From: Macrosoma leucophasiata
Lineage: Eukaryota; Arthropoda; Insecta; Lepidoptera; Hedylidae
Reading direction: 5' to 3'
NCBI GenBank assembly: GCA_036365455.1
Contig: JAWQUS010000032.1
Location: forward strand, 16,066,001-16,130,000
DNA length: 64,000 nt
The notes under the pieces are model-generated. The model made no database searches and had not been told where the DNA came from. It saw nothing but the letters and a program-made list of their open reading frames with translations. How positions within the stretch are numbered: position 1 is the stretch's first letter; the number at the start of each line of letters is the position of its first letter. Made by a program: the position numbers and the translations under genes. Below are positions 10,639 through 21,339 of the stretch, one piece after another.

Positions 10639-10683
10639 TCGCGGTAGTAATTGCGCAGGACGCGGCTGCCCACGTTTTATTTC

Positions 10684-10856
10684 TTTTTTTAATGTAATGG
10701 AAGTGGCAAACAAGCATGCAGTTCACATTGATGTTAAGTGATGACTGCAGCCTATAGACACCCATACAAAGACCAAGGTCAAAATACAGATGCGTTACCA
10801 CTCCTGAGGCCTAAGGTGTTACGCCTCTGTGCCGGAAATTACAGTCCCGTACATGT
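10684..10856 (-). mobile_element. SINE-A, 3' part
   Basis: From TTTTTTTAATGTAATGGAAG to the GTCCCGTACAT block. It forms a large inverted pair with 10504-10638, 46 bp apart. Confidence 0.7.
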
Positions 10857-11074
10857 TGCGTTGTTGCACTTACTACCTACTTACTATCGGAATGGTTTGA
10901 CCGCCTTGGTTGACTTACTGAACTAGTGGAAGAATTAAATGGAATGCCAGCGGAAGATTTTTTCCGGTGGAGCCGCATGACATCAGCACAGAAGCTAGCA
11001 CCAGTTAAAGGACGCGTGTAGATGAGGCGAGTAAATCATGCAGCGGGTAACAAGTAAGCGAGTATCAACCCTAA

Positions 11075-11215
11075 ATTGTATGTATGTATGTATCTTCACG
11101 CCAGGTCCCTAACGGGGAAGGCAGAGAGTGTAGAGCGCCAGATATCCCGGTCCTGACAAACCTCTCGTGCCTCGTCTACCTTCATCATTCTCTTCATACA
11201 TGCACGCCGATTCCT
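11075..11215 (-). mobile_element. 3' end of the same LINE family as 53040-53275, inverted
   Basis: Reverse complement of the 53140-53272 sequence, with the tell-tale segments TATCTTCACGCCAGGTCCC, GCAGAGAGTGTAGAGCGCC and CTCGTGCCTCGTCTACCTTC. 5' truncated. Confidence 0.6.
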
Positions 11216-11888
11216 AAGACTTTTCACACCACCATCATACAGAACTCAGACCAGACTGAGAACTGAGAAGATCAGACTCAACCCTTAAACACACCCATAA
11301 AGGTCGAATTTTGACAAAATCTTGTCTTAGGTAGTACCTACGTCCTATAAGGAATCCCTATGCAAATTTTGAGACTCTCAGCACTTGCAATAACGCAGTG
11401 TCATACAAACTATCAACCCCAAAAAATCTCCTTCAGGCTTCGAATTTCGCAAAATCCCGTCTTAGAGAGCACCTACGTCCCAAAAAGAACCCGAATGCAT
11501 TTTTTTTCTCATGTCACAAAGTTTGTATTCGACGACTCAAAGTCCCTTATAAATAATAGACACAAAAAAAAGTTTGTTTTAATAGATACTCCTCCGAAAC
11601 GGCTGGATCGATCGTTATAAAACTTTCTGTGTGAGAATCGGTTGCAGTCAATTTTTATATCCCTCAGTGGTAAGGTGATTCTCCCGAATATTTTTTTTCG
11701 ATTTTGTGGACTTAAACCTACAAACTTTTTTTTTTAAAGCTCTAAGGCGACACGAAGTTCGTCGCCGCGTCGGGCATTTTTTTGAGTGAATACACGAAAT
11801 ATTACTTTACACACGATTGTCATGGTAGAATGTCTGGTGAATGGTAGATAGTCTCTATAACTCTGTTACCTTGCCATCTGTATATGTC
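11216..11888. other. No gene seen
   Basis: AT-rich. Contains a direct repetition of AAATCTTGTCTTAGG.. / AAATCCCGTCTTAGA.. with CTACGTCC at ~11318 and ~11452, probably a diverged repeat; nothing else recognised. Confidence 0.4.
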
Positions 11889-12161
11889 TTAGAACAACAC
11901 GGGTCACCGGCCGCGGCGGACCGGAGGGGAGTAGTCTTATACAGGCTTTCCCCTATGTTCCCCTGTCACCGAGATCTTTAAATATTTGCGTGAAATTGTT
12001 TACGTATTTTGTTAAAGTTAAGGGGTGAGTTTCGTAGAATAGATTTTATTGTGTGTGTGACAAACGATCTCTCTTACCCCCAAATAAAAAATAACAGACT
12101 GTTTTGCATCGGCAATAAACGCTATCCCCTCCGGTCGGCCGGCGGCCCGTGTTACACTATG
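11889..12161 (+). mobile_element. M1 MITE, copy a
   Basis: M1 family: GC-rich terminal inverted repeats (AGCAACACGGGCCACCGG ... CCGGTGGCCCGTGTTGCT) around an AT-rich interior with GTGAAATTGTTT, TTTTGTTAAAGT and AATGACAGACTG blocks. This copy has ends GAACAACACGGG and CCCGTGTTACAC. Confidence 0.75.
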
Positions 12162-12443
12162 GTACATGTACCACAAAATTCTGGTAAAATAAAATTTTAT
12201 TATTATTATAATAATAAACTCATAGATTACGTCAGTCCCTGTCGTTTTTCACCTGTAACTATAACAGCCAATCAGCTAAAACAATGTTTATTTAAGTTAA
12301 TTGATGTAATGGCGGCAGGTATCACATGCGAGCACTTTAAGTAATTACTCTTGTTTGTTAAGTTGTTGTTTGCTTCTATAAGAGGAATATATTATTGTAA
12401 CAATAGATTTAGTTAGACACAAGCCAACTTACACAATTAATTT

Positions 12444-12928
12444 AAAGGAGATGTTGCAAAAATGTATGGACCTCCGGCCATGTATTGTACACAATTTAAT
12501 TAAACAGGCAAAATCAATATTAAAACGTTTTTTACTGCATATTTTCACTTATTTAGCTTTGTTTGCAGTTACAAAACATTATTTGCAGTTAGAATTGCAA
12601 CTCAAAACCAACATGGCGAATATGGCGGGCGATGTCATTTTGACATTTTAATTTTTAAAATTGTATTTTCATTATATAGTACTTGGAGAAAAAAGTAATA
12701 TTTTCTAAATACTATCGAAAGTGATTGATCCCAAGTGTCGGCTGTATCGCCGCCATGCTTAACATAGTTGAAAATGATAAAATCGTTTGAATTAATTCGT
12801 TTTAATGTCGTTGTAACTCTAAAATATATTCTTGAATAAATTAACTGTATTTTTTTCGGATTCTTCTTTAATTTACCCATTTTTTGAGGACGTGTACGAA
12901 CCAGAGCCGAGCTCGCAACATCTCCTTT
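12444..12928 (+). mobile_element. M2 non-autonomous DNA transposon, copy a
   Basis: Bounded by inverted AAAGGAGATGTTGC (left) and GCAACATCTCCTTT (right), 485 bp, no coding content. Shares the interior (ACATGGCGAATATGGCGGG; CTTGGAGAAAAAAGTA; GACGTGTACGAACCAGAG) with two further full copies in the window. Confidence 0.8.
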
Positions 12929-13123
12929 GTATTTTTTTTTATTTTTCGCAAATACACTTGTGAGTGAATTACGAAATTAAATAAATTTTTAAAAGAAAAA
13001 AAAAAACTTTCGGCAGGGATCTTAGCCACCTACGGTAGCTTCGGAAGCTTATATGTTAGGTTCCCACTGCAGAATCATTTCGATCATCCAGATATGCTGC
13101 AAACCTATTTTTTACGCATATTT

Positions 13124-13126
13124 ATA

Positions 13127-13159
<33 letters not shown>

Positions 13160-13262
13160 CTTTGCACATAGAAAAGGTACATAAGGCGGACTTAATGCTA
13201 CTACAAGGCATTATCGACCAGTCAACCTTTGGGTAGTGTTGAAAATTTAACTAGTGCTGACA
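13124..13262 (-). mobile_element. 3' tail copy of the 55-60 kb LINE family
   Basis: Carries TAAA-repeat tail, GTGCAAAGAAG, GGCGGACTTAATGC and AGTCAACCTTTGGG in the same order as the 3' UTR of the intact element, read on the - strand. Truncated just upstream. Confidence 0.7.
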
Positions 13263-13799
13263 GGTGAGAATGCTATAAATAATACGAGTATTTGAAATAG
13301 ATACTTATGAAAAATTGTATACAATGTAAATAATATACTATATAGACATACATACATCATAGATAAATAAATGTAATATACATACATATTATTATTTTTA
13401 GAGAATATAATATGGACGGAGTGCCAGGACGACGATTCGAGGTTTCCTTTATGTGGTGCGTATCTTTGTCGACACGTGCCTTCATCGTGGGCGTTGTCTT
13501 CCAGGAACACGGTAAAATAACAAGGATGCTAGTTAGTTCTATCCCTGATTTAATTATTACAACGCTTAAATCATGGACTTATGATGAGACTACAATAATA
13601 TTTTACAATACAGAACGAATGGTTTTTCGAATGACAATAATGTACGACAGCTTCAAAAAGTGAGTGACGTTCGCTTAGTATCAATAGTGTACTCTTTGGT
13701 TCGCCCGTGATTCCAGCCAGATACAACTCCATTCGGTGTTACCCGCGCCGTTATATAATCCACTAGGTTGCCTATCTATTAGGGCTCCTAACCTATTAG

Positions 13800-13903
13800 T
13801 GGTATGTAATGCATGTAATACAGATAACTTGTAGGTATGGCTCCGTAATTACTACCACAGAAACATAACAACTAAGATCTCAGGAGTGGTAACGCATCTG
13901 CGT
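13800..13903 (+). mobile_element. SINE-A, old fragment
   Basis: Weak match: TGGCTCCGTAATTACTACC, CAGGAGTGGTAACGCATCTG. Confidence 0.45.
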
Positions 13904-13965
13904 TATTCATCAATATTGACGACCCGGTAAGTCCAGCGGTGTTCCAACGAGACGACTGTTTGATT

Positions 13966-14060
13966 CGAATGGGGTCTACTTTGACAGAGGGGAAAGCCTG
14001 CATATGGCTACTGGCTATGGCTCCGGTCTGCCGCGGCCGGTGGCCCGTATTGCTCTATGG
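13966..14060 (-). mobile_element. M1 MITE fragment, copy b
   Basis: Only the left ~95 bp of M1, inverted: GAGGGGAAAGCCTGCATATGG, then CCGCGGCCGGTGGCCCG and TTGCTCTATGG. It abuts SINE-A at 14104. Confidence 0.6.
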
Positions 14061-14103
14061 CTGCAATACAGTTTCAACTATTTTGTTAAACTTTATGTTT
14101 TTA

Positions 14104-14402
14104 CTGGTGGTAGAGCTTCAGTGGCGGAGCTCGCGGGCGTAGGCACCACCGCATTATCTAATATACTTGCCGCTAAATGGTAGTGTTCAGCACTATCGTG
14201 TTCCGGTCAGGTGGTAATGTACGGCCCTGTAATTTCCAGCACAGAGGCATAACACGTTAGGCCTCAGGAGTGGTAACGCATCTGCATTTTGACCTTGGTC
14301 TTCATGTGGGTGTCTATAACCTTGGTCTTCATGTGGGTGTCTATAGGCTAACATCAATATAAACTGCATGCTTGTTTGCCAAGCCCATTACATAAAAAAA
14401 AA
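14104..14402 (+). mobile_element. SINE-A with internal 26-bp tandem duplication
   Basis: Full-length copy in which the block CCTTGGTCTTCATGTGGGTG-TCTATA occurs twice at ~14302-14353, followed by loss of the GCAGTCATCACTT segment. Confidence 0.85.
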
Positions 14403-14659
14403 GAACGCTTCGTAGCTTTGCGCTACGTTATCGTAACCGCGTAGCTGCGGCTCTTCAAACTATAAAATATTGTCCAAATCAATTTTCTTTATGTAAATGT
14501 TTATTGTATAAAACATAGATACATACTTAAACTTACGATGTTTTAGTTACTATACCTTGCTCCTGTACACGAAGAATGCGCGTCCGCAGCGGCTTGTTCA
14601 ACAAACTACTCGTATTTTCATAATATACCTAGCAGTTTTATAGAAATTAAACAAAATTG

Positions 14660-14745
14660 AAAAACAAATCCTTCGAGCAGGGATCGAGCCTGCTTTCTCG
14701 GAATGTTTAGCCCAGCTGCTTTACGTACTAAGCTACCGAACGGTT
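14660..14745 (-). mobile_element. tRNA-like SINE head fragment
   Basis: On the -: CGGTAGCTTAGTACG (A-box-like) and GGCTCGATCCC (B-box-like). No tRNA cloverleaf end matches, so it is a SINE relic. Confidence 0.45.
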
Positions 14746-14770
14746 GAAAGAAGGCTGCTGGTGTGTTTTA

Positions 14771-15046
14771 CTGGTGGTAGAGCTCCAGGGACGGAGCTCG
14801 GGGGCGTAGGCACCACCGCATTACCTAATATACTTGCCGCTAAATGGTAGTGTTGAGCACTATCGTGTTCCGGTCAGGTGGTAATGTACAGCCCTGTAAT
14901 TTCCGGCACAGAGGCATTACACCTTAGGCCTTAGGAGTGGTATCGCATCTGCATTATGACCTTGGTCTTTGTCTATGGGCTACAGTCATCACTTAACATC
15001 AATGTGAACTACATGCTTGTTTGCCACTTCAATTCATTAAAAAAAA
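14771..15046 (+). mobile_element. SINE-A, full copy
   Basis: CTGGTGGTAGAGCTCCAGGG to CAATTCATTAAAAAAAA. Confidence 0.85.
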
Positions 15047-15169
15047 GTTTTTTGTAATTAGCGCATCACCTCGCGGGCAGCCTCTCTACATCAATCCTAA
15101 AAATATTTATTCTAAGACTCTTTAAAATTCATGGTTATTTTAATTTGATTTTTAGCCAATATAAAATTA

Positions 15170-15486
15170 CTGCCTCGGTAGCCTAGTGGTAGCAGGCCAC
15201 TACTACTACGCTGAGGTCCTGGGTTCGATTCCCAGGTAGGGGGTTATCAGAGATAATGGTGAAAAAGCCTTTATCTCTGGTTCTATTGGGATTTTTCCAT
15301 TTTCTGGAAATTTCCCAGTACCTCAAAGTTTGGTAATGTGCCCGGAGATGTCAACAGGCTCGCCACCTGTTACATGGGCCAAAACGTAACCGGCGAATCG
15401 TGGGTGTTTGCATGTATGCTTGAATGCATACATTTACCTCTGCCTACCCCTTCGTGGAGTACAGGCGTGAAGTTACGAAGTTACGA
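15170..15486 (+). mobile_element. SINE-C, full copy with 9-bp target duplication
   Basis: CTGCCTCGGTAGCCTAGTGG head with both pol III boxes; flanked by ATAAAATTA at 15161-15169 and 15487-15495. The 3' end repeats GAAGTTAC. Confidence 0.88.
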
Positions 15487-15495
15487 ATAAAATTA

Positions 15496-16430
15496 TTTTT
15501 GTGCCTCTAAACTGGCATTTAGTCTTAACGTACATAGGTGTATTTGCACCTTGCCTAAGCTAAATATCGCCACGAGAAGCTGAGGGCGGCTGTGGGATGA
15601 CACAGCAGTGGCAATGAATGCTCTTTTGAACTTTCGAAAACATTTTTTTGTTTATTTTTTGGGATATTTATCAAGATTTCTAAACAGTCGTAAAAAATGT
15701 TTTTGGGATTGATCTAGAGATGATGCGATAATTTAAATTATTCCTGTATATACCTAGTCACGTGCTAAAAATGGGCATTAAAAAATTATCGTGCATAAAT
15801 AATGAAGGAATACACAAAATAAAACCATTTGACTTATTAAGAAAAAAACAACTTTAATAATGCCAGTACGATTATAACCAATTTTTACAGAAGAGTATTT
15901 TAATCTTCAGTTATTTTTTTTTTTCATAATTTTTACGCAGTCTTATTTTTCTTTTTCTGTAATAATTTCGGACAGTATTTTTTTTCACTTTTCACTAATT
16001 TCATATCTACGTACAAAGGAATGTTTATACTAATTTAATAAAAAATACAAAGGAGTTAAGAAAATATACGAAAAAGAAAATATCAAGTATTAACAACTTA
16101 ACATTAATTAATACTAACTTTAACACAATTTATTGTTATTTATTATAAAATTATATAGCACAATCAATTTACATGCTAAATTACGTATGAATACACAATG
16201 TTACACGGAAATAATGTTAACTCAAACAAAATTACATGTGTCTAACAAAATGGCGGATATGGTGTAAAAGTGAAGTTAACCAATTCAAACTGGCAACATT
16301 GATTTAAAACAAATACGTCATTCACTCAGGAAAGATAAGTTTTTCCTTGATTAAATCTACATTCTAATTACATTCTGATAAAAAGCTAACTATTTAATAA
16401 AATTATGAAGCTCATGGTTTTATGACTATA
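15496..16430. other. Unique AT-rich DNA, no gene seen
   Basis: No long frame and no member of the repeat families. Confidence 0.4.
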
Positions 16431-16743
16431 CATAGAGCAACACGGGCCACCGGCCGCGGCGGGCCGGAGGAGAGTAGACATATGCAGGCTTTCCCCTCTC
16501 TCAAAATACAAGACCAAATGGTCCTAGGCCTGTCGCCCAGATATTTAAATGTGTCCGTGAAATTGTTTATGTATTTTGTTAAAGTTAAGGTGTGAGTTTC
16601 GTAGAAATAGAAGATTTTTGTAGTGTGAGTGTGTGTCACGCGTATTTCTCCCCGAAAAAAATGACAGACTGCTTTGCATCGGTAATAAACGCTATGACTA
16701 CTCCCCTCCGGTCCGCCGCGACCGGTGGGCCGAGTTGCTCTAT
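16431..16743 (+). mobile_element. M1 MITE, copy c (full length)
   Basis: The best-preserved M1 copy: CATAGAGCAACACGGGCC at the left and GTGGGCCGAGTTGCTCTATG at the right, 313 bp, with a 40+ bp imperfect terminal inverted repeat that is strongly GC-rich against the AT-rich surroundings. Confidence 0.8.
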
Positions 16744-17788
16744 GTGTCTATACATCAAGTAACGCACTGAGGATGTCAATCGAATCTCCATGATTTCTTG
16801 GCACAGCAGTTTTTTTTAGTCAATTATTTTTAAATTCGAACTTATGTTCCCGTTTTCACATTTAGGGAATAATCTTATTATACAATAAATCAGTATAAAT
16901 CGTTTTAAAATTAAATAAAAAGCGGCTGGAATCCGGATGCATTCAGTGCGTTATATTTTTAAACAGTAACAAACTACTACAACAGCACTTCATACAAAAA
17001 CTTCAGATGTACAAATATATAAAAAAGTGCATAAAATGTTCCAAAAATGTGTATCAACAATCCATCGTACCAATTGCTAAATCTAATACCAATATGGTTA
17101 ATTTGAATCACGAACGATCATTGCAAAATAAGTGTAAAACTACTAATAGGTATTTTTTCACGTTACGAATAGCAACACTTCCAAATTAAATCAAAAAAGC
17201 ACCAAATGTATAGTTATCCAATTTTATGCAAAAAATAAAATACATCAGGCGTTATTTGTTCGCATCAGTTTTTAATATTTAGAAACATAATGTAATATTT
17301 CCAGAAATGTTGCTACAAGCATATTTAATACGTATCGAATGCAATGGATTTTTTTTCACTACGTACATGTTATAAGCTCTCTATTCGTTACAATAGCATC
17401 ACTTTTTTATTCTGAAAGAAATATTGTAGACTTTTCTAAATGTATGTCCATTGATCGAAAAATATTTTTGTTCTTTTTTAAAATTTTTTTAATGGAAACT
17501 TTTCTGTATTTCTCATACAAATGACCAAAATTGTGTTTCATGGATTTGCAAAACAAAAAAGTAATACGCAAAACAATTTGGTAATTTTTGGGTAAAAAAT
17601 TAGTTTCTAAGTTACATCACAATTTTTCTTTCAGTTTTACCTAACTTACATTCTAAATTGGAACATTATTATGGAGTAACATTCTTCATTTTTTTATTTA
17701 CTTTAATATTTTGTAAAAAATAGCGAATCACATCGATCGCTTATGAATTCACAGTTGGCCGCATTGGTTGAAGTAATAGATCATTTAG
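16744..17788. other. Unique AT-rich DNA, no gene seen
   Basis: Short frames only, of low-complexity composition. Confidence 0.4.
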
Positions 17789-17855
17789 TTTAGTAATAAT
17801 GATTAGTTTGGTTGCCTCTAGAACAGAGGCAACCAAACTAATGATTATTACTAAA
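17789..17855. repeat. Hairpin: 31-nt arms, 5-nt loop, one mismatch
   Basis: TTTAGTAATAATGATTAGTT ... AACTAATGATTATTACTAAA. Confidence 0.8.
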
Positions 17856-18079
17856 TACAAAAAATATGTAGTATATCAGTTATTACATGGAAGATAATAT
17901 TTTTCAAATTCAAATTGTTTATTGCGTTATGTCATATGGGTACATAGGAGGTTTTGTACTATGACACCCTGTTAGGGCATAGCAACATAAGAGGGGAAAC
18001 TTATGTAATTCGTGTTCCAATCGTATTGAACGCTCGAAATTTCGGGCACAAGGAAAAGACCTTGCGTACATACGTTTAA

Positions 18080-18276
18080 CTGGTGGTAGAGCACCAGTGA
18101 CGGAGCTCGCGGGCTTAGGCACCACCGCATTACCTACCTATACAATATACCTACTTGCCGCTAAATGGTAGTGTTCACTACTATCGTGTTCTGGTCAGGT
18201 GGTCATGTACGGCCCTGTAATTTCCGGCACAGAAGCGTAACACCTTAGACCTCAGGAGTGGTAACGCATCTGCATT
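18080..18276 (+). mobile_element. SINE-A, 3' truncated at an M6 junction
   Basis: CTGGTGGTAGAGCACC to ACGCATCTGCATTA, then M6 sequence. Confidence 0.75.
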
Positions 18277-18334
18277 AAGACAAAGCATTCTGTAGCTAAC
18301 ACGTATCTAATGTACGTTTATGAATAAGGGGGGT
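18277..18334 (+). mobile_element. M6 MITE, right-half fragment fused to SINE-A
   Basis: Begins abruptly at GACAAAGCATTCTGTAGC after SINE-A sequence (ends TGCATTA at 18276) and runs to GTTTATGAATAAGGGGGG. Confidence 0.65.
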
Positions 18335-18834
18335 AATCTTTATTACCCAGTAATTCCATAAAATACTTCTTCAAAGTAAACACTCGATAATTTTGGAACA
18401 ACAAGTTGATTAAATAACTTCACGAGTTGTTTCGATGAAGTTTAAACTTTGTTCCAACTTCACCACGCCTGCTATAAGCACATTTACATAATATCTTAGA
18501 ATTGAACATTTTTTTATGAAATTGCTTAAATAGTTACTTACTTTCCTTTTTTGTTTTGGTGCGCCTGATTCTTAATTAAATTTGTTTGATATTTTTTTAA
18601 ATATGCACAATGTTCAACGAAAAAAAAATTTTTGTTTCTGAATATTTAAAAGAAAATGGCCAATTCACATGATGGTAAGTGAATACTGTATAGCGCTTTT
18701 AGTACTGTACCCTCAAACGAGGTCATTAGAACGATACCATCAGCAATTTACTTAACAACAGATCACCTTTATCTTTTGTAAATATTTACTTACTCGTATT
18801 AAAAATTGCATATTGTACATAAATAATTCTTTTA

Positions 18835-18995
18835 AATTTTAAAGAAAAATGGAAAGTAAAATTTGACTTCGGGCGAGACTCCAGCCGCTCTTCCAACTGA
18901 GCTACTGAAGTCCTTCAGACTACTAGATTCCCAGTGGCCGCGAGTTCGAGTCTCGCCTGAAGTCAAATTTTTCTTTCCATTTTTCTTTAAAATAA
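18835..18995. repeat. Inverted repeat around a tRNA-like core
   Basis: Arms of ~45 bp (TTTTAAAGAAAAATGGAAAG..., TTTGACTTC, GGCGAGACTC) enclose A-box-like sequence on the - strand (GTAGCTCAGTTGGAAGAGC) and B-box-like GAGTTCGAGTCTC on the +. Arm pieces recur near 33371 and 35625. It ends just before the mariner. Confidence 0.65.
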
Positions 18996-18997
18996 TA

Positions 18998-20056
18998 GGT
19001 TGGGGAAAAAGTCTTTTCGCATTATAGTATCTATACACTTGTAATAAAATCTCTTTGGCTGTAGTATTTGTATCTGGCTGGTTTTGGTATCATTGAAAGT
19101 TAAAATTTTAAAGAACATAATTTCAAATTCAAATAAGGAAAATGTGTGATTTTCATTTGTTTTTCCTACTGTCAAGATGAGTGAATCTAATGAAGAAATT
19201 CGATACATTTTAAAATTTTACTACAAAAAAGGTAAAAATGCAACGCAAGCCGCGAAAAAAATCCGGATGTTTATGGACCTAGTGCAGTGTCTGTGAGAGT
19301 AGCACAAATTTGGTTTAAGCGTTTTCAATCCGGAAATTTTGATGTCAAAGATGCACCTCGCTCTGGTCGCCCTATTACGGATAAAATGGATGCCATTTTA
19401 GAAAAAGTGGAGCAAGATCGACATATCAGTAGTTACGACGTAGCTGAAGAACTGAGAATTGATCACAAAACAGTTTTAGCGCATTTGAAAAAAGCTGGGT
19501 ACCAAAAAAAGCTCTATATTTGGGTACCTCACGAGCTCACTGAAAGAAACTTAATGAACCGTGTACTTATTTGTGATTCTTTATTACGACGTAATGAAAC
19601 CGAATCATTTTTGAAGAAGTTGATAACTGGTGATGAAAAGTGGACCACGTACGACAAGAACGTGCGAAAAAGGTCGTGGTCAAAGGCCGGTCAAGCTTCA
19701 CAGACTGAGGGGAAACCTCTCCAGCAAAAATTAAGAGAGTTTGGCTGGGAGGTGTAAATGCATCCGCCGTATAGTCTTGACCTTGCACCTTCAGATTTCT
19801 ACCTGTTTCGGTCTCTTCAGAATTCTTTATGCAATGTTAGGTTAACATCACGAGAGGACTGCCAAATCCACTTGTCGCGGTATTTTGATGAGAAGTCCCA
19901 AAATTATTATAGCAATGGGATCATGTCCCTACCTACAAGATGGCAAAAGGTTATCGAACAAAATGGTACATACATACTTTAATTAAATTTAAATAAACTA
20001 CATTAAAAAATGTTTCGAATTATCTTAAAAAATGCGAAGAAACTTTTTCCCCAACC
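18998..20056 (+). mobile_element. Defective mariner transposon
   Basis: Terminal inverted repeats begin GGTTGGGGAAAAAGT and share TCGCATT-like sequence (18998- and -20056). At about 1.06 kb it is shorter than a usual mariner of about 1.3 kb. TA precedes the left end; the right flank has drifted. It cannot make transposase (see the pseudogene entry) but could still be mobilised in trans while its ends are intact. Confidence 0.9.
19177..19981 (+). pseudogene. Mariner transposase pseudogene
   Basis: Starts ATG 19177 (MSESNEEIRYILKFYYKKGK), shifts frame near 19262, then reads SVRVAQIWFKRFQSGNFD through an HTH region and the first catalytic Asp in ITGDEKW. An internal deletion near 19715 removes about 75 residues including the second catalytic Asp. 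A TAA replaces a codon just before MHPPYSLDLAPSDFYLF, the third Asp region. The end reads RWQKVIEQNGTYI. Three separate lesions make it dead. Confidence 0.9.
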
Positions 20057-20717
20057 ATTTTCACAAGCATGTGTTAATGCGAAATAATGTAAAACAATTA
20101 TAATTTTTATATTTTTTTATTTAATCGTGTAACGGAGAATTAATGGTTGTTTTTTGCAAAATGGAAGCCAAGGTGGAAGGAAATGGCCTTGATTCAATAA
20201 CACGCAATATGGTAATCGGAGACCTACAAATCGTTATTTTTCTCGTACTTCACTACCAAATTTCGGGTTTCTAGGTCAATATAAATCAATTTGGCTGGTT
20301 ATGATGTGATATTAAGTAGGCATTAGATATAAGACCTACTTACGAAATATTTCCATTAACATGTAATTTCGTATGATTTTCTTTTATAGAATAAATGTAT
20401 GAAAATGTTTCTGTTACTCCATAATAACGCAGGTTTATCTTAGTCCCTTCAGCACAATATCATATAATATAACAACCATGATAATATGTATATCTACGGA
20501 TGAAACGATTCTAGATACAAGCGGGGTTTACAACATTAAAAAAAACTCCGTCGAAACTAATTAGGAACATTTTAATATAAAATAAACGAATCTTACAAAT
20601 TAGTGTCTAATAACATTTTGTTTTCAACTTTCATGTTTAAAAGCACATATCGCAGTCTGTGGCACTATAACCGCCGACATATATAAAAAAATCTATTCAC
20701 TACTCTCCCTACGAGTG
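20057..20717. other. Region 3' of the unrecognised gene
   Basis: Probably its 3' UTR and flank on the - strand. TTTATT (AATAAA on the -) occurs, for example, at 20579-20584; no repeats seen. Confidence 0.35.
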
Positions 20718-21248
20718 CTAAATCTCATCAGAATCGGACCTTATGGAATCGTAGTTGGACGTTTTGCTTCTTAGCATCCTAAGGAACGAGCCGACAGCGA
20801 AGATAGTCCTCCTGTGCCTATGAAAGATACCCTGATATAGTGCTTCCCTAAGCGCCTTCCTATCGTCCGACATGGACGGCTGCGTGCTCAGCGTTATGTC
20901 CGAATGAGCCCCAATTGATTTCTGATGACGCAAACTCCCGTGCTTCTTCTCTAAAGACTTTTGATTCGGCAAACTCATGGTCGATTCGATCGACGAGTTT
21001 TTCGTTTTCCTCAAATTAAGTATTTTCTTCCCCGTAGACTGAGTTTCCGACGTCGATCTCGTGGGAGCAAGTTTCGACCTGTGCAAAGGGTTGTTCGAGC
21101 CTTCTGGATGTACCATAATCTCCACTGATTTCTGGCTGACAGCGCTCGACCGCGTTAACGTCCTCGACGTGGTCGGCTCGATTTTCCCCACTCGCTCCTC
21201 TTTCGGCATAGGCTGCTCCGATTCCAATGCGATCATTTTGCTCAATGT
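20718..21248 (-). CDS. Unrecognised protein, C-terminal coding exon (- strand)
   Basis: Reads TLSKMIALESEQPMPKEERV and on for 175 more codons to a stop at 20718. The body is Ser/Thr/Lys/Arg-rich and looks disordered (TSRTLTRSSAVSQKS). The end is more ordered (DDRKALREALYQGIFHRHRR, then FAVGSFLRMLRSKTSNYD), finishing DSIRSDSDEI. A TAG directly before the frame is the acceptor of a likely intron (cttgttattag), so this is a downstream exon rather than a gene start. It has no transposon-like motif and no other copy in the window. Function unknown. Confidence 0.7.
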   Translation of the reverse strand, partial: TLSKMIALESEQPMPKEERVGKIEPTTSRTLTRSSAVSQKSVEIMVHPEGSNNPLHRSKLAPTRSTSETQSTGKKILNLRKTKNSSIESTMSLPNQKSLEKKHGSLRHQKSIGAHSDITLSTQPSMSDDRKALREALYQGIFHRHRRTIFAVGSFLRMLRSKTSNYDSIRSDSDEI

Positions 21249-21339
21249 CTAATAACAAGCACTAGTAAAACGTGGCGTTGTTATGATTCAATAAGAACCG
21301 ATGCGAAGGTCACATCATAGGCGGACGGGATTCATCTAC

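Noticed and set aside
13412..13663. 83-codon + strand ORF
   Set aside because: No recognisable motif and no flanking splice logic; probably chance.
15170..15245. tRNA gene (A-box and B-box present)
   Set aside because: The tRNA-like part continues into a 240-bp body repeated at five other sites with target duplications, so it is a SINE.
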